Shown here: piece by piece, positions 40,799-48,610 of the stretch
Layout: the number at the start of each line of letters is the position of its first letter
How positions within the stretch are numbered: position 1 is the first letter of the stretch
Assembly: GCF_027532025.1 (NCBI RefSeq)
Contig: NZ_JAPZSY010000003.1
Location: 62,001 to 126,000, forward strand
From: Inhella sp.
GTDB taxonomy: Bacteria; Pseudomonadota; Gammaproteobacteria; Burkholderiales; Burkholderiaceae_C
DNA length: 64,000 nt
Direction: 5' to 3'
Position numbers and translations under genes: made by a program
Notes under the pieces: model-generated
What the model saw: the letters and a program-made list of their open reading frames with translations, nothing else
Database searches by the model: none
Told to the model about the DNA's origin: nothing

Positions 40799-42046
40799 TC
40801 AGGAACCTTTGGCCGCGGCGGCGATGCGCTGCTTGGCCTGCGCCACCGTCATGCTGTCGTTGTTCCAGAACTGGCTCACCACGTCCTTGATGCCGCCTTC
40901 CACTGCCGAAGGCACGGCCATGCCGTGGGCGATGGAGGGCACCAGGCTGCCGCCCTTGGCCGTGGCCAGGAAGTCGGCGTTGCTTTGCTTGGCGCAGTCG
41001 TCGAACTTGTCCATCTTCAGGTCGGTGCGCACCGGGATGGAGCCCTTGTTCAGGTTGAACAGCTCTTGGAACTCGGGCGACATCACGGCCGACGCGAAGT
41101 CGCGCTGGGCCGCCTGGTTGGCCGAGTTCTTCAGTTTGAAGAGCGCAAAGCTGTCGACGTTGAAGGTGAAGCTCTTGGCCGTGCCGGGGGCGGCGGCGCA
41201 CACAAAGTCCTTGCCCGGGGCCTTGCCCGCGGCCAGGAACTCGCCCTTGGCCCAGTCGCCCATCAGCTGCATGCCGGCCTCGCCCTTGATGACCATGGCC
41301 GTGGCCAGGTTCCAGTCGCGGCCGGGGCTGTTCTTGTCGGTGGTGGCCTTGACCTTGCGGAAGGTCTCCAGCACCTTGTCCATCGTGGCGCTGTTCAGCG
41401 TCGCGGCGTCCAGCTGCACCAAGGCCTTCTTGTAGAACTCCGGCCCGCCCACGCCCAGGGCCACCGACTCGAACACGGTGAAGTCCTGCCAGTTCTGGCC
41501 GCCGTGCGCCAGGGGGATGACGCCGGCCTTCTTCAGCGCCTCGGCAGCAACGAAGAACTCGTCCCAGGTGGTGGGCGCCTTCACGCCGGCCTTCTTGAGC
41601 ACGGCGGCGTTGGCCCACAGCCAGTTCACGCGGTGCACGTTCACCGGCGCGGCCACGTACTGGCCGTTGAACTTCATCACGTCGCTGACCACCTTGGGCA
41701 GCTTGGCGTCCCAGCCCTCGGCCTTGGCCACGGCATCCATCGGCTGCAGCAGGCCTTCGCGCGCCCACTCCTGGATGGACGGGCCCTTGATCTGCGCCGC
41801 CGCCGGGGCGTTGCCCGAGACCACGCGGCTCTTGAGCACGGTCATGGCCGAGTCACCGCCACCGCCGGCCACGGCGAAGTCCTTCCAGGTGTGGCCCTTG
41901 GCCTGCAGGCTGGCCTTCAGGCCTTGCGCGGCCTTGGCCTCGCCCCCGGCCGTCCACCAGTGCAGCACTTCCACCTCGCCGGCTTGCACGGCGCTGCTCA
42001 AGGCCAGCGCCAGGCTGGCGGCCACCATCGTCAGTTTTGCGTTCAT
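40799..42046 (-). CDS. gtsA: Glucose/mannose-type periplasmic binding protein
   Basis: 415 residues from ATG 42046 with GAGGAGA upstream. A Sec signal ends at AVQAGE. The mature start VEVLHWWTAGGEAKAAQGLKASLQAKGHTWKDFAVAGGGGDSAMTVLKSR and APVNVHRVNWLWANAAV follow the GtsA pattern of glucose-binding proteins in pseudomonads, including the aromatic HWWT near the N-terminus. It captures the sugar for GtsBCD. The gene is 19 bp after the porin gene, at the front of the operon. Confidence 0.9.
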   Translation of the reverse strand: MNAKLTMVAASLALALSSAVQAGEVEVLHWWTAGGEAKAAQGLKASLQAKGHTWKDFAVAGGGGDSAMTVLKSRVVSGNAPAAAQIKGPSIQEWAREGLLQPMDAVAKAEGWDAKLPKVVSDVMKFNGQYVAAPVNVHRVNWLWANAAVLKKAGVKAPTTWDEFFVAAEALKKAGVIPLAHGGQNWQDFTVFESVALGVGGPEFYKKALVQLDAATLNSATMDKVLETFRKVKATTDKNSPGRDWNLATAMVIKGEAGMQLMGDWAKGEFLAAGKAPGKDFVCAAAPGTAKSFTFNVDSFALFKLKNSANQAAQRDFASAVMSPEFQELFNLNKGSIPVRTDLKMDKFDDCAKQSNADFLATAKGGSLVPSIAHGMAVPSAVEGGIKDVVSQFWNNDSMTVAQAKQRIAAAAKGS

Positions 42047-42065
42047 CGTGTGTCTCCTCGGGGAA

Positions 42066-43253
42066 TCAGAACCACCACTCGACCTGGGCACCAGCGCTGG
42101 TGCCCGAGGTCTTGCCGTTGAAGGCCGGGTTGCCGGTCACGTTGCCCGCGGCGGCGTTCCACTTGGCCGTGGTGACGTAGAAGCGCAGCTCGGGGCGCGA
42201 CCAGAAGCTGCTGTCGATCGACAGGGTCGGGGCCAGGGTCAGTTTCGTCAGGCGCGCGGTGGCGCCGCCTTCGGGCTTGTACTGGCTCACGCCCAGCTCA
42301 CTGACGAACTTGAAGTGGCGCGACAGGCCGTAGCTCATGCGCCCGCCGATGGAGCTGGACGTGGTGCTCACGCCCGCGCCGTTGGTTTCCTTGGCCAGCA
42401 GCAGCATGACCTGGCCGCCCAGCGCGCCGCTTTGGCCATTGAACGACTCGACGATGCGCCAGCCCTTGGCCTTGCTGCCGGCGCTCAAGTCGCCGAAGTT
42501 GCTGTTCAGCGCGGCCGAGCCTTGCGACAGCTGCACCCACAAGGTGTTGCTCAGGCCCGTGCCCAGGAACTTGCTTTGGTCGTGACGCACCGCCAGCGCC
42601 ATGCCCGATTTGCCGCCGGTGAACTGACCCTTGGTGAAGGTGGCGAACACGTTGAGCTTGGCGTCGTCGTTGGCGGGCAGGTTCACCCATTCGAGGTTGA
42701 CGCGGTGGCCCGGCTTGTTGGGCTGGTCATCGTTCTTGTAGTAGGCCACGCCAAAGTTGCCACCGATGTTCTTCACGCCAGCGCCCACGCCCTTCATCTC
42801 GGTGAAGAAGGTGTCGACGATGTGCACGTCGCCGCGGCGGCCGCGCTCTTTGCCGATCCAGAAGGTGGCCTCGGGGGCGAAGTCAAAGCCCTTGACCTCG
42901 GCCCACAGCTGCTCGATGGCCAGGCCCTTGCCGTCGGTGTCGGTGTTGCCCGTGTAGTGGTTCGTCATCAGGCTGACGCGGGCCTCCAGGCCGTCTTTCT
43001 TGACGTCTTGGCTCAGCAAGAACTCGCCGTACAGGTCGCACTCGTTGCCCAGGCGGTACTTCATGCCGCTGGTGCCACCGTTCAGGCCGTAGCAGGCGCG
43101 GTTGGTGCTGTTGCTCGTCAGGCCAGGGCCGGCGCGGAAGTAGCCGCTCCAGTCCAAAGCCTGGGCGGTGGGGGCGCTCAAAGCACCGGTCAGGGCCAGC
43201 AGGGCAGCCAGGGGCAGGCGCGCCACGTTGCGCGCGCCAGGGGTTCGGGTCAT
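42066..43253 (-). CDS. LamB-like carbohydrate porin, first gene of the gts operon
   Basis: 395 residues with a signal peptide (cleavage near AQALDWSGY). The mature N-terminus DWSGYFRAGPGLTSNSTNRACYGL, the FWIGKERGRRGDVHIVDTFF segment and the C-terminal QVEWWF, ending in Phe, identify a maltoporin-family outer-membrane beta-barrel. Pseudomonads use OprB with GtsABCD; here a LamB-type porin takes that place. Two cysteines near the N-terminus (RACYGL and NECDLY) may form a loop disulfide as in LamB. Confidence 0.87.
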   Translation of the reverse strand: MTRTPGARNVARLPLAALLALTGALSAPTAQALDWSGYFRAGPGLTSNSTNRACYGLNGGTSGMKYRLGNECDLYGEFLLSQDVKKDGLEARVSLMTNHYTGNTDTDGKGLAIEQLWAEVKGFDFAPEATFWIGKERGRRGDVHIVDTFFTEMKGVGAGVKNIGGNFGVAYYKNDDQPNKPGHRVNLEWVNLPANDDAKLNVFATFTKGQFTGGKSGMALAVRHDQSKFLGTGLSNTLWVQLSQGSAALNSNFGDLSAGSKAKGWRIVESFNGQSGALGGQVMLLLAKETNGAGVSTTSSSIGGRMSYGLSRHFKFVSELGVSQYKPEGGATARLTKLTLAPTLSIDSSFWSRPELRFYVTTAKWNAAAGNVTGNPAFNGKTSGTSAGAQVEWWF

Positions 43254-43313
43254 GGGGGGTCTCCTCGGGGTGTTGGTGCTGCTGGAGCGCCAGGTTCCGG
43301 AGCCCGACGTTCA

Positions 43314-43331
43314 GCAAACGTTCATGTTCGC
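43314..43331. promoter_or_regulatory. Possible operator upstream of the porin/gts operon
   Basis: GCAAACGTTCATGTTCGC is an 18-bp imperfect palindrome (arms GCAAAC and GTTCGC, one mismatch) 61 bp before the porin start. The half-site resembles LacI-family operators, but no LacI gene is in the window, so the assignment is weak. Confidence 0.3.
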
Positions 43332-43486
43332 TAGCGGGACGGATGTTAAGGAGACGTTCAGGTATATGAATCGGTAATAACCTTAATGTTTCATGAATTC
43401 CCACATCCGACCCCCGGCGGGATGTGGGCGACCAGCGCCGCCGTCGCTCGAGTCAGCGCGGGCGCGTTGGAGGGGTTCCCGCTCTT

Positions 43487-43888
43487 TCAGCCTGCCCGCT
43501 TGGGCCGGTGCAAGGCGCAGAGCTTGTGCCCGTCGGGGTCGCGCACATAGGCCAGGTGCAGCACCCCGGCGGGGCCCTCGCGCGGCCCGGGTGGGGCTTC
43601 GATGGCGGTGCCGCCATGGGCCAAGGCCACCTGATGGAAGCGCAGCACCTGCTCGGGGCTGTCGCACAAGAAGCCGATCGTGCCGCCGTTGGCCACCGTG
43701 GCGGGTTCGCCGTTGATCGGCTCGCACACGCCGAAGCTGGCCCCAGCGTGACGCCAAAAGGCACGCCAATGGCCGGTGCCCGCCTGGCTGCGCGCGCCCG
43801 GGGCGGCACCCAGCACGCCGAGCACGGAATCGTAAAAGGCGATGGAACGATCGAGGTCGTGGGTGCCGACCATCACGTGGCTGAACAT
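43487..43888 (-). CDS. VOC-family (glyoxalase-fold) protein
   Basis: 133 residues from ATG 43888 with AGGAG upstream. The N-terminus MFSHVMVGTHDLDRSIAFYDSVLGVLG and the end HLAYVRDPDGHKLCALH are typical of a single-subunit pair of beta-alpha-beta-beta-beta modules. Possible metal ligands are His4 and a C-terminal acidic/His site (PDGHKL). Substrate unknown; resembles lactoylglutathione-lyase-like proteins of the second VOC group. Confidence 0.83.
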   Translation of the reverse strand: MFSHVMVGTHDLDRSIAFYDSVLGVLGAAPGARSQAGTGHWRAFWRHAGASFGVCEPINGEPATVANGGTIGFLCDSPEQVLRFHQVALAHGGTAIEAPPGPREGPAGVLHLAYVRDPDGHKLCALHRPKRAG

Positions 43889-43965
43889 GGGAAAGCTCCT
43901 GTTGGGTTGGGGAAGGCGGCCGAATGGGGCGGGCCCTGGAGCGAGCCCGCTGGAGACCCAGTGTC

Positions 43966-44328
43966 TTACTGCCCGGCGGCCAGCCCGAGCAACATGATGA
44001 AGAGGGTGCCGACGATGGACACCGACGAAAACACCGTGCCCAAGATCGCAAAGATCTTTTTGCGGTTGGCCTGCATCAGGCCCCCGACCCCCAACCCCAA
44101 GGCCACCAAGGCCAGGCCGATGAAGGCGAACAGGAACAAACCAATGGCCACAGCCGCGGGGGACTCTTCGTCGATGCCCCCCGGGGTGGATGCCTCCATC
44201 ACACCGGCGATCACGATCAACAAGAAGATCAAGACGCCCGACACCAAGCTGATGATGAATGAGGCAATCCCCAAACCCGAATGCTTGGGCTCGTCCATGG
44301 CGGCCGCTTTGACTGGCGTTGGTTCCAC
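43966..44328 (-). CDS. DUF4190-like small membrane protein
   Basis: 120 residues from a GTG at 44328 that has AAGGGGGA at good spacing; the next ATG (44298) lacks a Shine-Dalgarno. Three hydrophobic segments (GIASFIISLVSGVLIFLLIVIAGV, AVAIGLFLFAFIGLALVALGLGVGGLM, IFAILGTVFSSVSIVGTLFIMLLGL). The internal GLGVGGLMQANRKKIFAILG pattern is as in DUF4190-type proteins. Function unknown. Confidence 0.65.
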   Translation of the reverse strand: MEPTPVKAAAMDEPKHSGLGIASFIISLVSGVLIFLLIVIAGVMEASTPGGIDEESPAAVAIGLFLFAFIGLALVALGLGVGGLMQANRKKIFAILGTVFSSVSIVGTLFIMLLGLAAGQ

Positions 44329-44456
44329 GTTTCATCCCCCTTGAAAACCCAAACGGCAGTATCGGCTGCCCTGGGCCGTGGGAACCCGATGGCCCGCCCC
44401 CGCTTCGTCCGCGCGGCGAGATCCCGCCGGAGCGGCGTCCCGTCAGTGCACCGCCG

Positions 44457-44690
44457 TCAGTGCACGCGGCCGCCCATCACAGCAACGGCAAGCAGCAGGC
44501 CGCCACCGGCCAGCTGCACGAAAAAGGGGTTCTTCGCCACGTTCCATTGAACGATCAAAAACACCAAGCTGACGGGCGCGATCAGCAAGCACCCGAGACC
44601 CCACCAAACGCTGGTTCGAAACGCAGCGATCAAGGTGCCGATGCCCCCCAAAACGACCAACAAGAAGCCCAAAACTGACAAAGTCATCAT
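44457..44690 (-). CDS. Small membrane protein, unknown
   Basis: 77 residues starting MMTLSVLGFLLVVLGGIGTLIAAFRTSVWWGLGCLLIAP; three hydrophobic helices with a WNVAKNPFFVQ turn before the last. This resembles short uncharacterised membrane proteins seen across proteobacteria. It is on the same strand as its neighbours with no clear operon link. Confidence 0.6.
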   Translation of the reverse strand: MMTLSVLGFLLVVLGGIGTLIAAFRTSVWWGLGCLLIAPVSLVFLIVQWNVAKNPFFVQLAGGGLLLAVAVMGGRVH

Positions 44691-44793
44691 GGCTGCTTCT
44701 CATCGTCCAAGGTGAGGGGCAGCCGACCGAGGGGCGGGCACCCGGAAGCGCAGGGTCTGGACTGGCCCCTCGACCGAAGCGTTGGGCCTCACG

Positions 44794-45186
44794 TCAGCCA
44801 CCCAACGGAGAACAGAGTTCAACCAAGGTGCCGTCAGGACACCGAACATACGACACGACCTGCCCCCACGGCTTGGACTCGGGAGGCCTGACTTCGGTGG
44901 CACCGCAAGACACCGCCTTCGCGTGAGCTTCGGCAACGGACGGTGTCACAAACGCGACTTCGAACCCGAGCGGTTGCTCCGACGCACTTGCGGCAACAAA
45001 GCCAGCGGGTAGATTGGCATTCCCCAATTCAAGGGACGCAAACGCCAAGACTGTTTCGCCTGTGTCCAGTTCGCCATAAGCACCGGATTCATGGAGGAAG
45101 CGCCTCGACAAACCGAACGCTCGTTCAAAGAAGGCAAGCGTCGACGAAACATCCGGCACATAAATGATTGCGTAACCAAATTTCAT
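44794..45186 (-). CDS. VOC-family (glyoxalase/bleomycin-resistance fold) protein
   Basis: 130 residues from ATG 45186 with GGAG upstream. MKFGYAIIYVPDVSSTLAFFERAFGLSRRFLHESGAYGELDTG begins the first module, and GQVVSYVRCPDGTLVELCSPLGG ends the second. The terminal Glu in GTLVELCSP and the pattern of the start fit the VOC enzymes that use a divalent metal. Base composition is lower in GC than the flanks, suggesting recent arrival. Substrate unknown. Confidence 0.83.
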   Translation of the reverse strand: MKFGYAIIYVPDVSSTLAFFERAFGLSRRFLHESGAYGELDTGETVLAFASLELGNANLPAGFVAASASEQPLGFEVAFVTPSVAEAHAKAVSCGATEVRPPESKPWGQVVSYVRCPDGTLVELCSPLGG

Positions 45187-45342
45187 GGTTGCTCCACTGT
45201 TGAGGCTCAACACGGTGCTTGGAAGAGACACCGACCTGGGTGCCACAACCCGCAGCACTCGGCTGCGGTTCGAGCAAGTCATGTTGCCTCAGTGCCCACC
45301 GCATGGGCTTGCGCCCGACGAGCCGCCCTACCGAGCTGCCCC

Positions 45343-45849
45343 TCAGCGCGACTCGGCGGATGCCCCGTCGCGGCGACCGCCGTGCGCCGCGCGCCCCTGG
45401 GCCGACGCCAACGGCCCCACGGCCGGTACCAACGCCCCCGCCGCCCCCAGCCCGAACGCCGGCATGTTGACGTACACATTCTCGTAGCGGCCGGGGCCGA
45501 CGAGGTAGGTTTCGTGCCAGATGCCGACGCTGCCGTCCGTGCCCACGGCGCGGTTGAAGGCGGCCCAGGCGGGCAGGTGCCGGGCGTCTTTGGCCTTGGC
45601 GTAGGCCAGCAACGGGTCCAGCGAACGCCAGTACAGCAGCATCAGCGTGGTGCGGCCGAAATAGCTCTCGCCGTGCAGGAAGCCGAGCTCGGGCTTCTGC
45701 GCCAACTCGCGCAGCATGCGCGGCATAGCGGCCACCACGGGCGCCCAACGGTCCACGCGCCAGAGGCGGTTGAAGCGCATGCCGATGAGGAAGACGACGA
45801 AGTCGCCGTCCAGGCGGGCGGTCATGCGGGCGGGGTGGATGGCGTTCAC
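45343..45849 (-). CDS. DUF4188-family (monooxygenase-like) protein
   Basis: 168 residues from a GTG at 45849 with GGAGGG upstream; the ATG 8 codons later has none. The core MTARLDGDFVVFLIGMRFNRLWRVDRW and the SYFGRTTLMLLYWRSLDPLLAYAKAKDARHLPAWAAFNRA block with GIWHETYLVGPGRYENVYVNMPAFGLG are the DUF4188 signature, a dimeric alpha/beta-barrel fold related to small monooxygenases. It lies 58 bp downstream of the NAD-dependent epimerase gene, probably in the same transcript. Confidence 0.82.
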   Translation of the reverse strand: MNAIHPARMTARLDGDFVVFLIGMRFNRLWRVDRWAPVVAAMPRMLRELAQKPELGFLHGESYFGRTTLMLLYWRSLDPLLAYAKAKDARHLPAWAAFNRAVGTDGSVGIWHETYLVGPGRYENVYVNMPAFGLGAAGALVPAVGPLASAQGRAAHGGRRDGASAESR

Positions 45850-45907
45850 TGGCCCACCCTCCGCGCCCGGGCGCTGCGGGATTCGCCCTTGGGGCGGCCC
45901 TGCGAGC

Positions 45908-46891
45908 TCATGCAGCCTCCGCGGCAACGGGGGTGGCCTGAGGGACTTCGGGGCGCCAGGTGCGCAGGGTGGCGAGGAGGGCCTCGTCCAGCGGGGTGTG
46001 GGGCAGGGCCTCGCCCAGGCGCTGGCGCAGGCGGGTGCCGTCAAGTCGGTGGGGAACGTCCCACAGGTAGCGCATGGCCATCACCTCCCGCAGCAGGGGA
46101 ACGAAGGGGGCGGCCAGCTGCCAGGGCCACCAGGCCATGGACTTGGCATGCACGCGCTCGACCCAGCCCAGTTGCAGGGCGGCGCGGGCCAGGCCGTCGA
46201 GCAGCTCGCGCCCGGTGAGGGTGTGGCCTTCGAAGTGCAGGCGTTCGTGGGCTTCGGCGCCGCGGCGCTCGGCCAGGGCGACGAAGGCCTGGGCCAGATC
46301 GGGCAGGTAGGCCCAGGCGTGGGGCACGCCGTCCATGGGGCCAGGGTAGACGAGGCGGCCTTGGGGCAGTTTCTTGGCGATGAGCAGGTCCAGCCAGGTG
46401 CCTTGCCCTGGGCCGAAGAAATCGCCGGCGCGCAGGACGGCGCTGCGCAGGCGGCCGGCGGCGGCGCGCTCGGCCAGCTCGTGCTCCAGCTGCGCGCGCA
46501 GCGCGCCCTTGGCCGTGCTGGGGGCCTCGGGGGTGGTTTCGGTGAGCAGGGGCGGCATGCCGGCGCCGTAGGCGTAGACGTTGCCGGGCAGCAGAAAGGT
46601 GGCGCCCAGGCGCTCGGCCACGTCCATGCCCTGGCGGGCCAGGGGCAGCATCTCGGTGGCCCAGCGGGTGTAAGGCGGGTTCACGGCGTAGACCACGGCG
46701 CGCGCGCCTTGCGCGGCCTGGGCCAGGGCGACGGTGTCGGCCAGCGGCAGGGTCAGGGCCAGGGGGCCGAGGCCTTCGGTGCGGCGGGCCTGGGCCAGCA
46801 CGCGCCAGCCCGAGCTGGCAAAGGCCTGGGTGGCGGCGCGACCCAAGCGGCCTTGGGCGCCAAGCACCAGGACGGCGGGGAGGACGGTCAT
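45908..46891 (-). CDS. NAD-dependent epimerase/dehydratase-like protein
   Basis: 327 residues. The Rossmann motif is VLVLGAQGRLGRAATQAF (Gly-x-x-Gly-x-x-Gly variant), the cofactor-binding ribose segment QARRT is present, and VYAYGAG stands where the extended-SDR YxxxK would be. The Lys is not at the usual spacing, so this may be an atypical reductase of the NAD(P)-binding extended-SDR group rather than a sugar epimerase. It diverges from a LysR regulator by 89 bp, its likely controller. Confidence 0.78.
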   Translation of the reverse strand: MTVLPAVLVLGAQGRLGRAATQAFASSGWRVLAQARRTEGLGPLALTLPLADTVALAQAAQGARAVVYAVNPPYTRWATEMLPLARQGMDVAERLGATFLLPGNVYAYGAGMPPLLTETTPEAPSTAKGALRAQLEHELAERAAAGRLRSAVLRAGDFFGPGQGTWLDLLIAKKLPQGRLVYPGPMDGVPHAWAYLPDLAQAFVALAERRGAEAHERLHFEGHTLTGRELLDGLARAALQLGWVERVHAKSMAWWPWQLAAPFVPLLREVMAMRYLWDVPHRLDGTRLRQRLGEALPHTPLDEALLATLRTWRPEVPQATPVAAEAA

Positions 46892-46980
46892 GCTGGGCTT
46901 TCAGGGGCTGCCGGATGGCGACAGGCCCACTGTGCCTTTCCGTGGGCCATTCCACAATCGACCCACCCTGCAAACCAGCC

Positions 46981-47886
46981 ATGCGTTTTGGTATGAGCCC
47001 ACTCCCCCGCTTCGATTGGTCCCTGGTGCCCAGCTTTTTGGCGGTGCTGGACGCCGGCAGCCTGACGGGTGCCGCTCGCGCGCTGAACGCCCAGCAACCG
47101 ACCTTGTCGCGTCACATCGCTGCACTGGAGGCGCAGTTGGGCGTGGCACTGTTCGAGCGCACCGGACGCGGCGTGCAGCCCACGGCCGCGGCGCGCGAGC
47201 TGGCCGACGCTGCCCGCCGCATGGCCGAGGGCGCCGAGCACATGGGGCAACAGCTGCTGCGCCGCGCCAGCAGCACGCAAGGCACGGTCCGCGTCAGCGC
47301 CAGCCAAGTACCGGCCGTGACCCTGCTGCCGCCGCTGTTGGCGGAGCTGCAGCGGCAAGAGCCGGGCGTGCAGGTGGAGCTGGTGGCCACCAACGCGGTG
47401 AGCAACCTGCTGCGCCGCGAGGCCGATATCGCACTGCGCATGCTGCGACCGGCTCAAAGCGGCTTGGTGGCGCGCCAACTGGGCGAAGTGGCCGTGGTGG
47501 CCTGCGCGCATGAAAGCTACTTGGCGCGCCGGGGCACGCCACGCTCGCCGACGGAACTGGCGGGCCACACCCTGGTGGGCATGGACCGGGACGAGGGCAT
47601 CTTGCAAGGCTTTGCCGCCGCGGGGAGCCCGCTGGCGCGCGAGCACTTCGCGCTGCGCACCGACGACCAGGTGGCCTACGCCGCGCTGGTGATGGCGGGC
47701 GCAGGCATCGGCTTCGTGGCGCGTTACTTGGTGGACAGCACGCCGGGGCTGGTGCCCCTGCTGCCCGAGCTGCCCACACCAAGCCTGCCGGCGTGGCTGG
47801 TGGTGCACCGCGAGATTCGCGGCAACCCGGCGGTGCGGCGGGTGTTCGACTTCTTGGCCGACGCCCTGCCGCCCCGCCTGGCCTGA
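46981..47886 (+). CDS. LysR-family transcriptional regulator
   Basis: 301 residues from ATG 46981. The N-terminal winged helix is LVPSFLAVLDAGSLTGAARALNAQQPTLSRHIAALEAQLGVALFERTGRG, followed by the linker helix and a substrate-binding domain from about 92 to 292. Divergent from the epimerase-DUF4188 pair, the usual LysR layout for the genes it controls. Convergent with hsp20, 10 bp away. Effector unknown. Confidence 0.9.
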   Translation: MRFGMSPLPRFDWSLVPSFLAVLDAGSLTGAARALNAQQPTLSRHIAALEAQLGVALFERTGRGVQPTAAARELADAARRMAEGAEHMGQQLLRRASSTQGTVRVSASQVPAVTLLPPLLAELQRQEPGVQVELVATNAVSNLLRREADIALRMLRPAQSGLVARQLGEVAVVACAHESYLARRGTPRSPTELAGHTLVGMDRDEGILQGFAAAGSPLAREHFALRTDDQVAYAALVMAGAGIGFVARYLVDSTPGLVPLLPELPTPSLPAWLVVHREIRGNPAVRRVFDFLADALPPRLA

Positions 47887-47896
47887 GCCCAGCGAC

Positions 47897-48334
47897 TCAG
47901 TCGATGCGCACGCGCTTCTGGCCCACCGGCGCGCGGCGCTTGGGCAGGTTCAGGGTGAGGACGCCGTTGTCGTACTTGGCGCTGGCTTCGGCCTCGTCCA
48001 CGTCCACCGGCAGCTGAATGCTGCGGGCCACGCTGCCGTAGTAGCGCTCGCTGCGCACCAGGCGTTCGCCCCGGCCCTCGCCATCGCGCTGGGCGTCGTG
48101 CTGCTTGACCTCGGCGCGCAGAGTCACCAAGCTGCCGTCGATGTCGACGTGGATGTCGTCTTTGGCAACACCGGGCAGCTCGGCCAGCACGGTGTAGGCC
48201 TGCTCAGACTCCTTCACGTCCAGCCGAATGCGCTCGGGCAGCGCGTCGCCGTGCAAGGGGCGGACGAAGAAGCCGGGGGCGGCGTCGCGGAACAGGTCGT
48301 CGAACAGGTTGGAACGGATGGGGAAGCGGTTCAT
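47897..48334 (-). CDS. Hsp20/alpha-crystallin small heat-shock protein
   Basis: 145 residues from ATG 48334 with GGGAG upstream. The alpha-crystallin domain spans about 38-130: IRLDVKESEQAYTVLAELPGVAKDDIHVDIDGSLVTLRAEV, the SERYYGSVARSIQLPVDVD strand and the YDNGVLTLNLPKR end. The C-terminal tail VGQKRVRID is short and lacks an obvious IxI motif. Holdase chaperone, cytoplasmic. Confidence 0.9.
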   Translation of the reverse strand: MNRFPIRSNLFDDLFRDAAPGFFVRPLHGDALPERIRLDVKESEQAYTVLAELPGVAKDDIHVDIDGSLVTLRAEVKQHDAQRDGEGRGERLVRSERYYGSVARSIQLPVDVDEAEASAKYDNGVLTLNLPKRRAPVGQKRVRID

Positions 48335-48610
48335 GGGGAACTCCCGTGGCATGACAGAAAACAACCCGGCGCCGCCACCTTGGCGGGCCTGGGCACCCAA
48401 TCAGCGACGCTCCGGATCGCGCTGCAGGCTCCAAGTTAAGGGCGAAGCACGCGGGTTTCAACACCTTCACCAACGGGGCTTGATGCGCGTCAAAGTGGAC
48501 GGGCTGCCACCCCTGACGTTTTGCCAGACCGCGGGCATTCGCTAAGCTGTTACCAATCCTCACGACTGGGTTCGCCGTGCGATGCGCGGTCGCCCCCGCT
48601 GATCCAACCG
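48335..48610. other. Divergent promoter region hsp20 / receiver-protein gene
   Basis: 276 bp without a gene. A possible rightward sigma-70 promoter is TTGCCA (48521-48526), 16 bp, TAAGCT (48543-48548). No convincing sigma-32 or ROSE-type thermosensor was recognised in front of hsp20. Confidence 0.35.

Noticed and set aside
45343-46044. Longer start of the DUF4188 gene inside the epimerase gene
   Set aside because: The extra residues are low complexity and antisense-like; the GTG at 45849 has a good Shine-Dalgarno.
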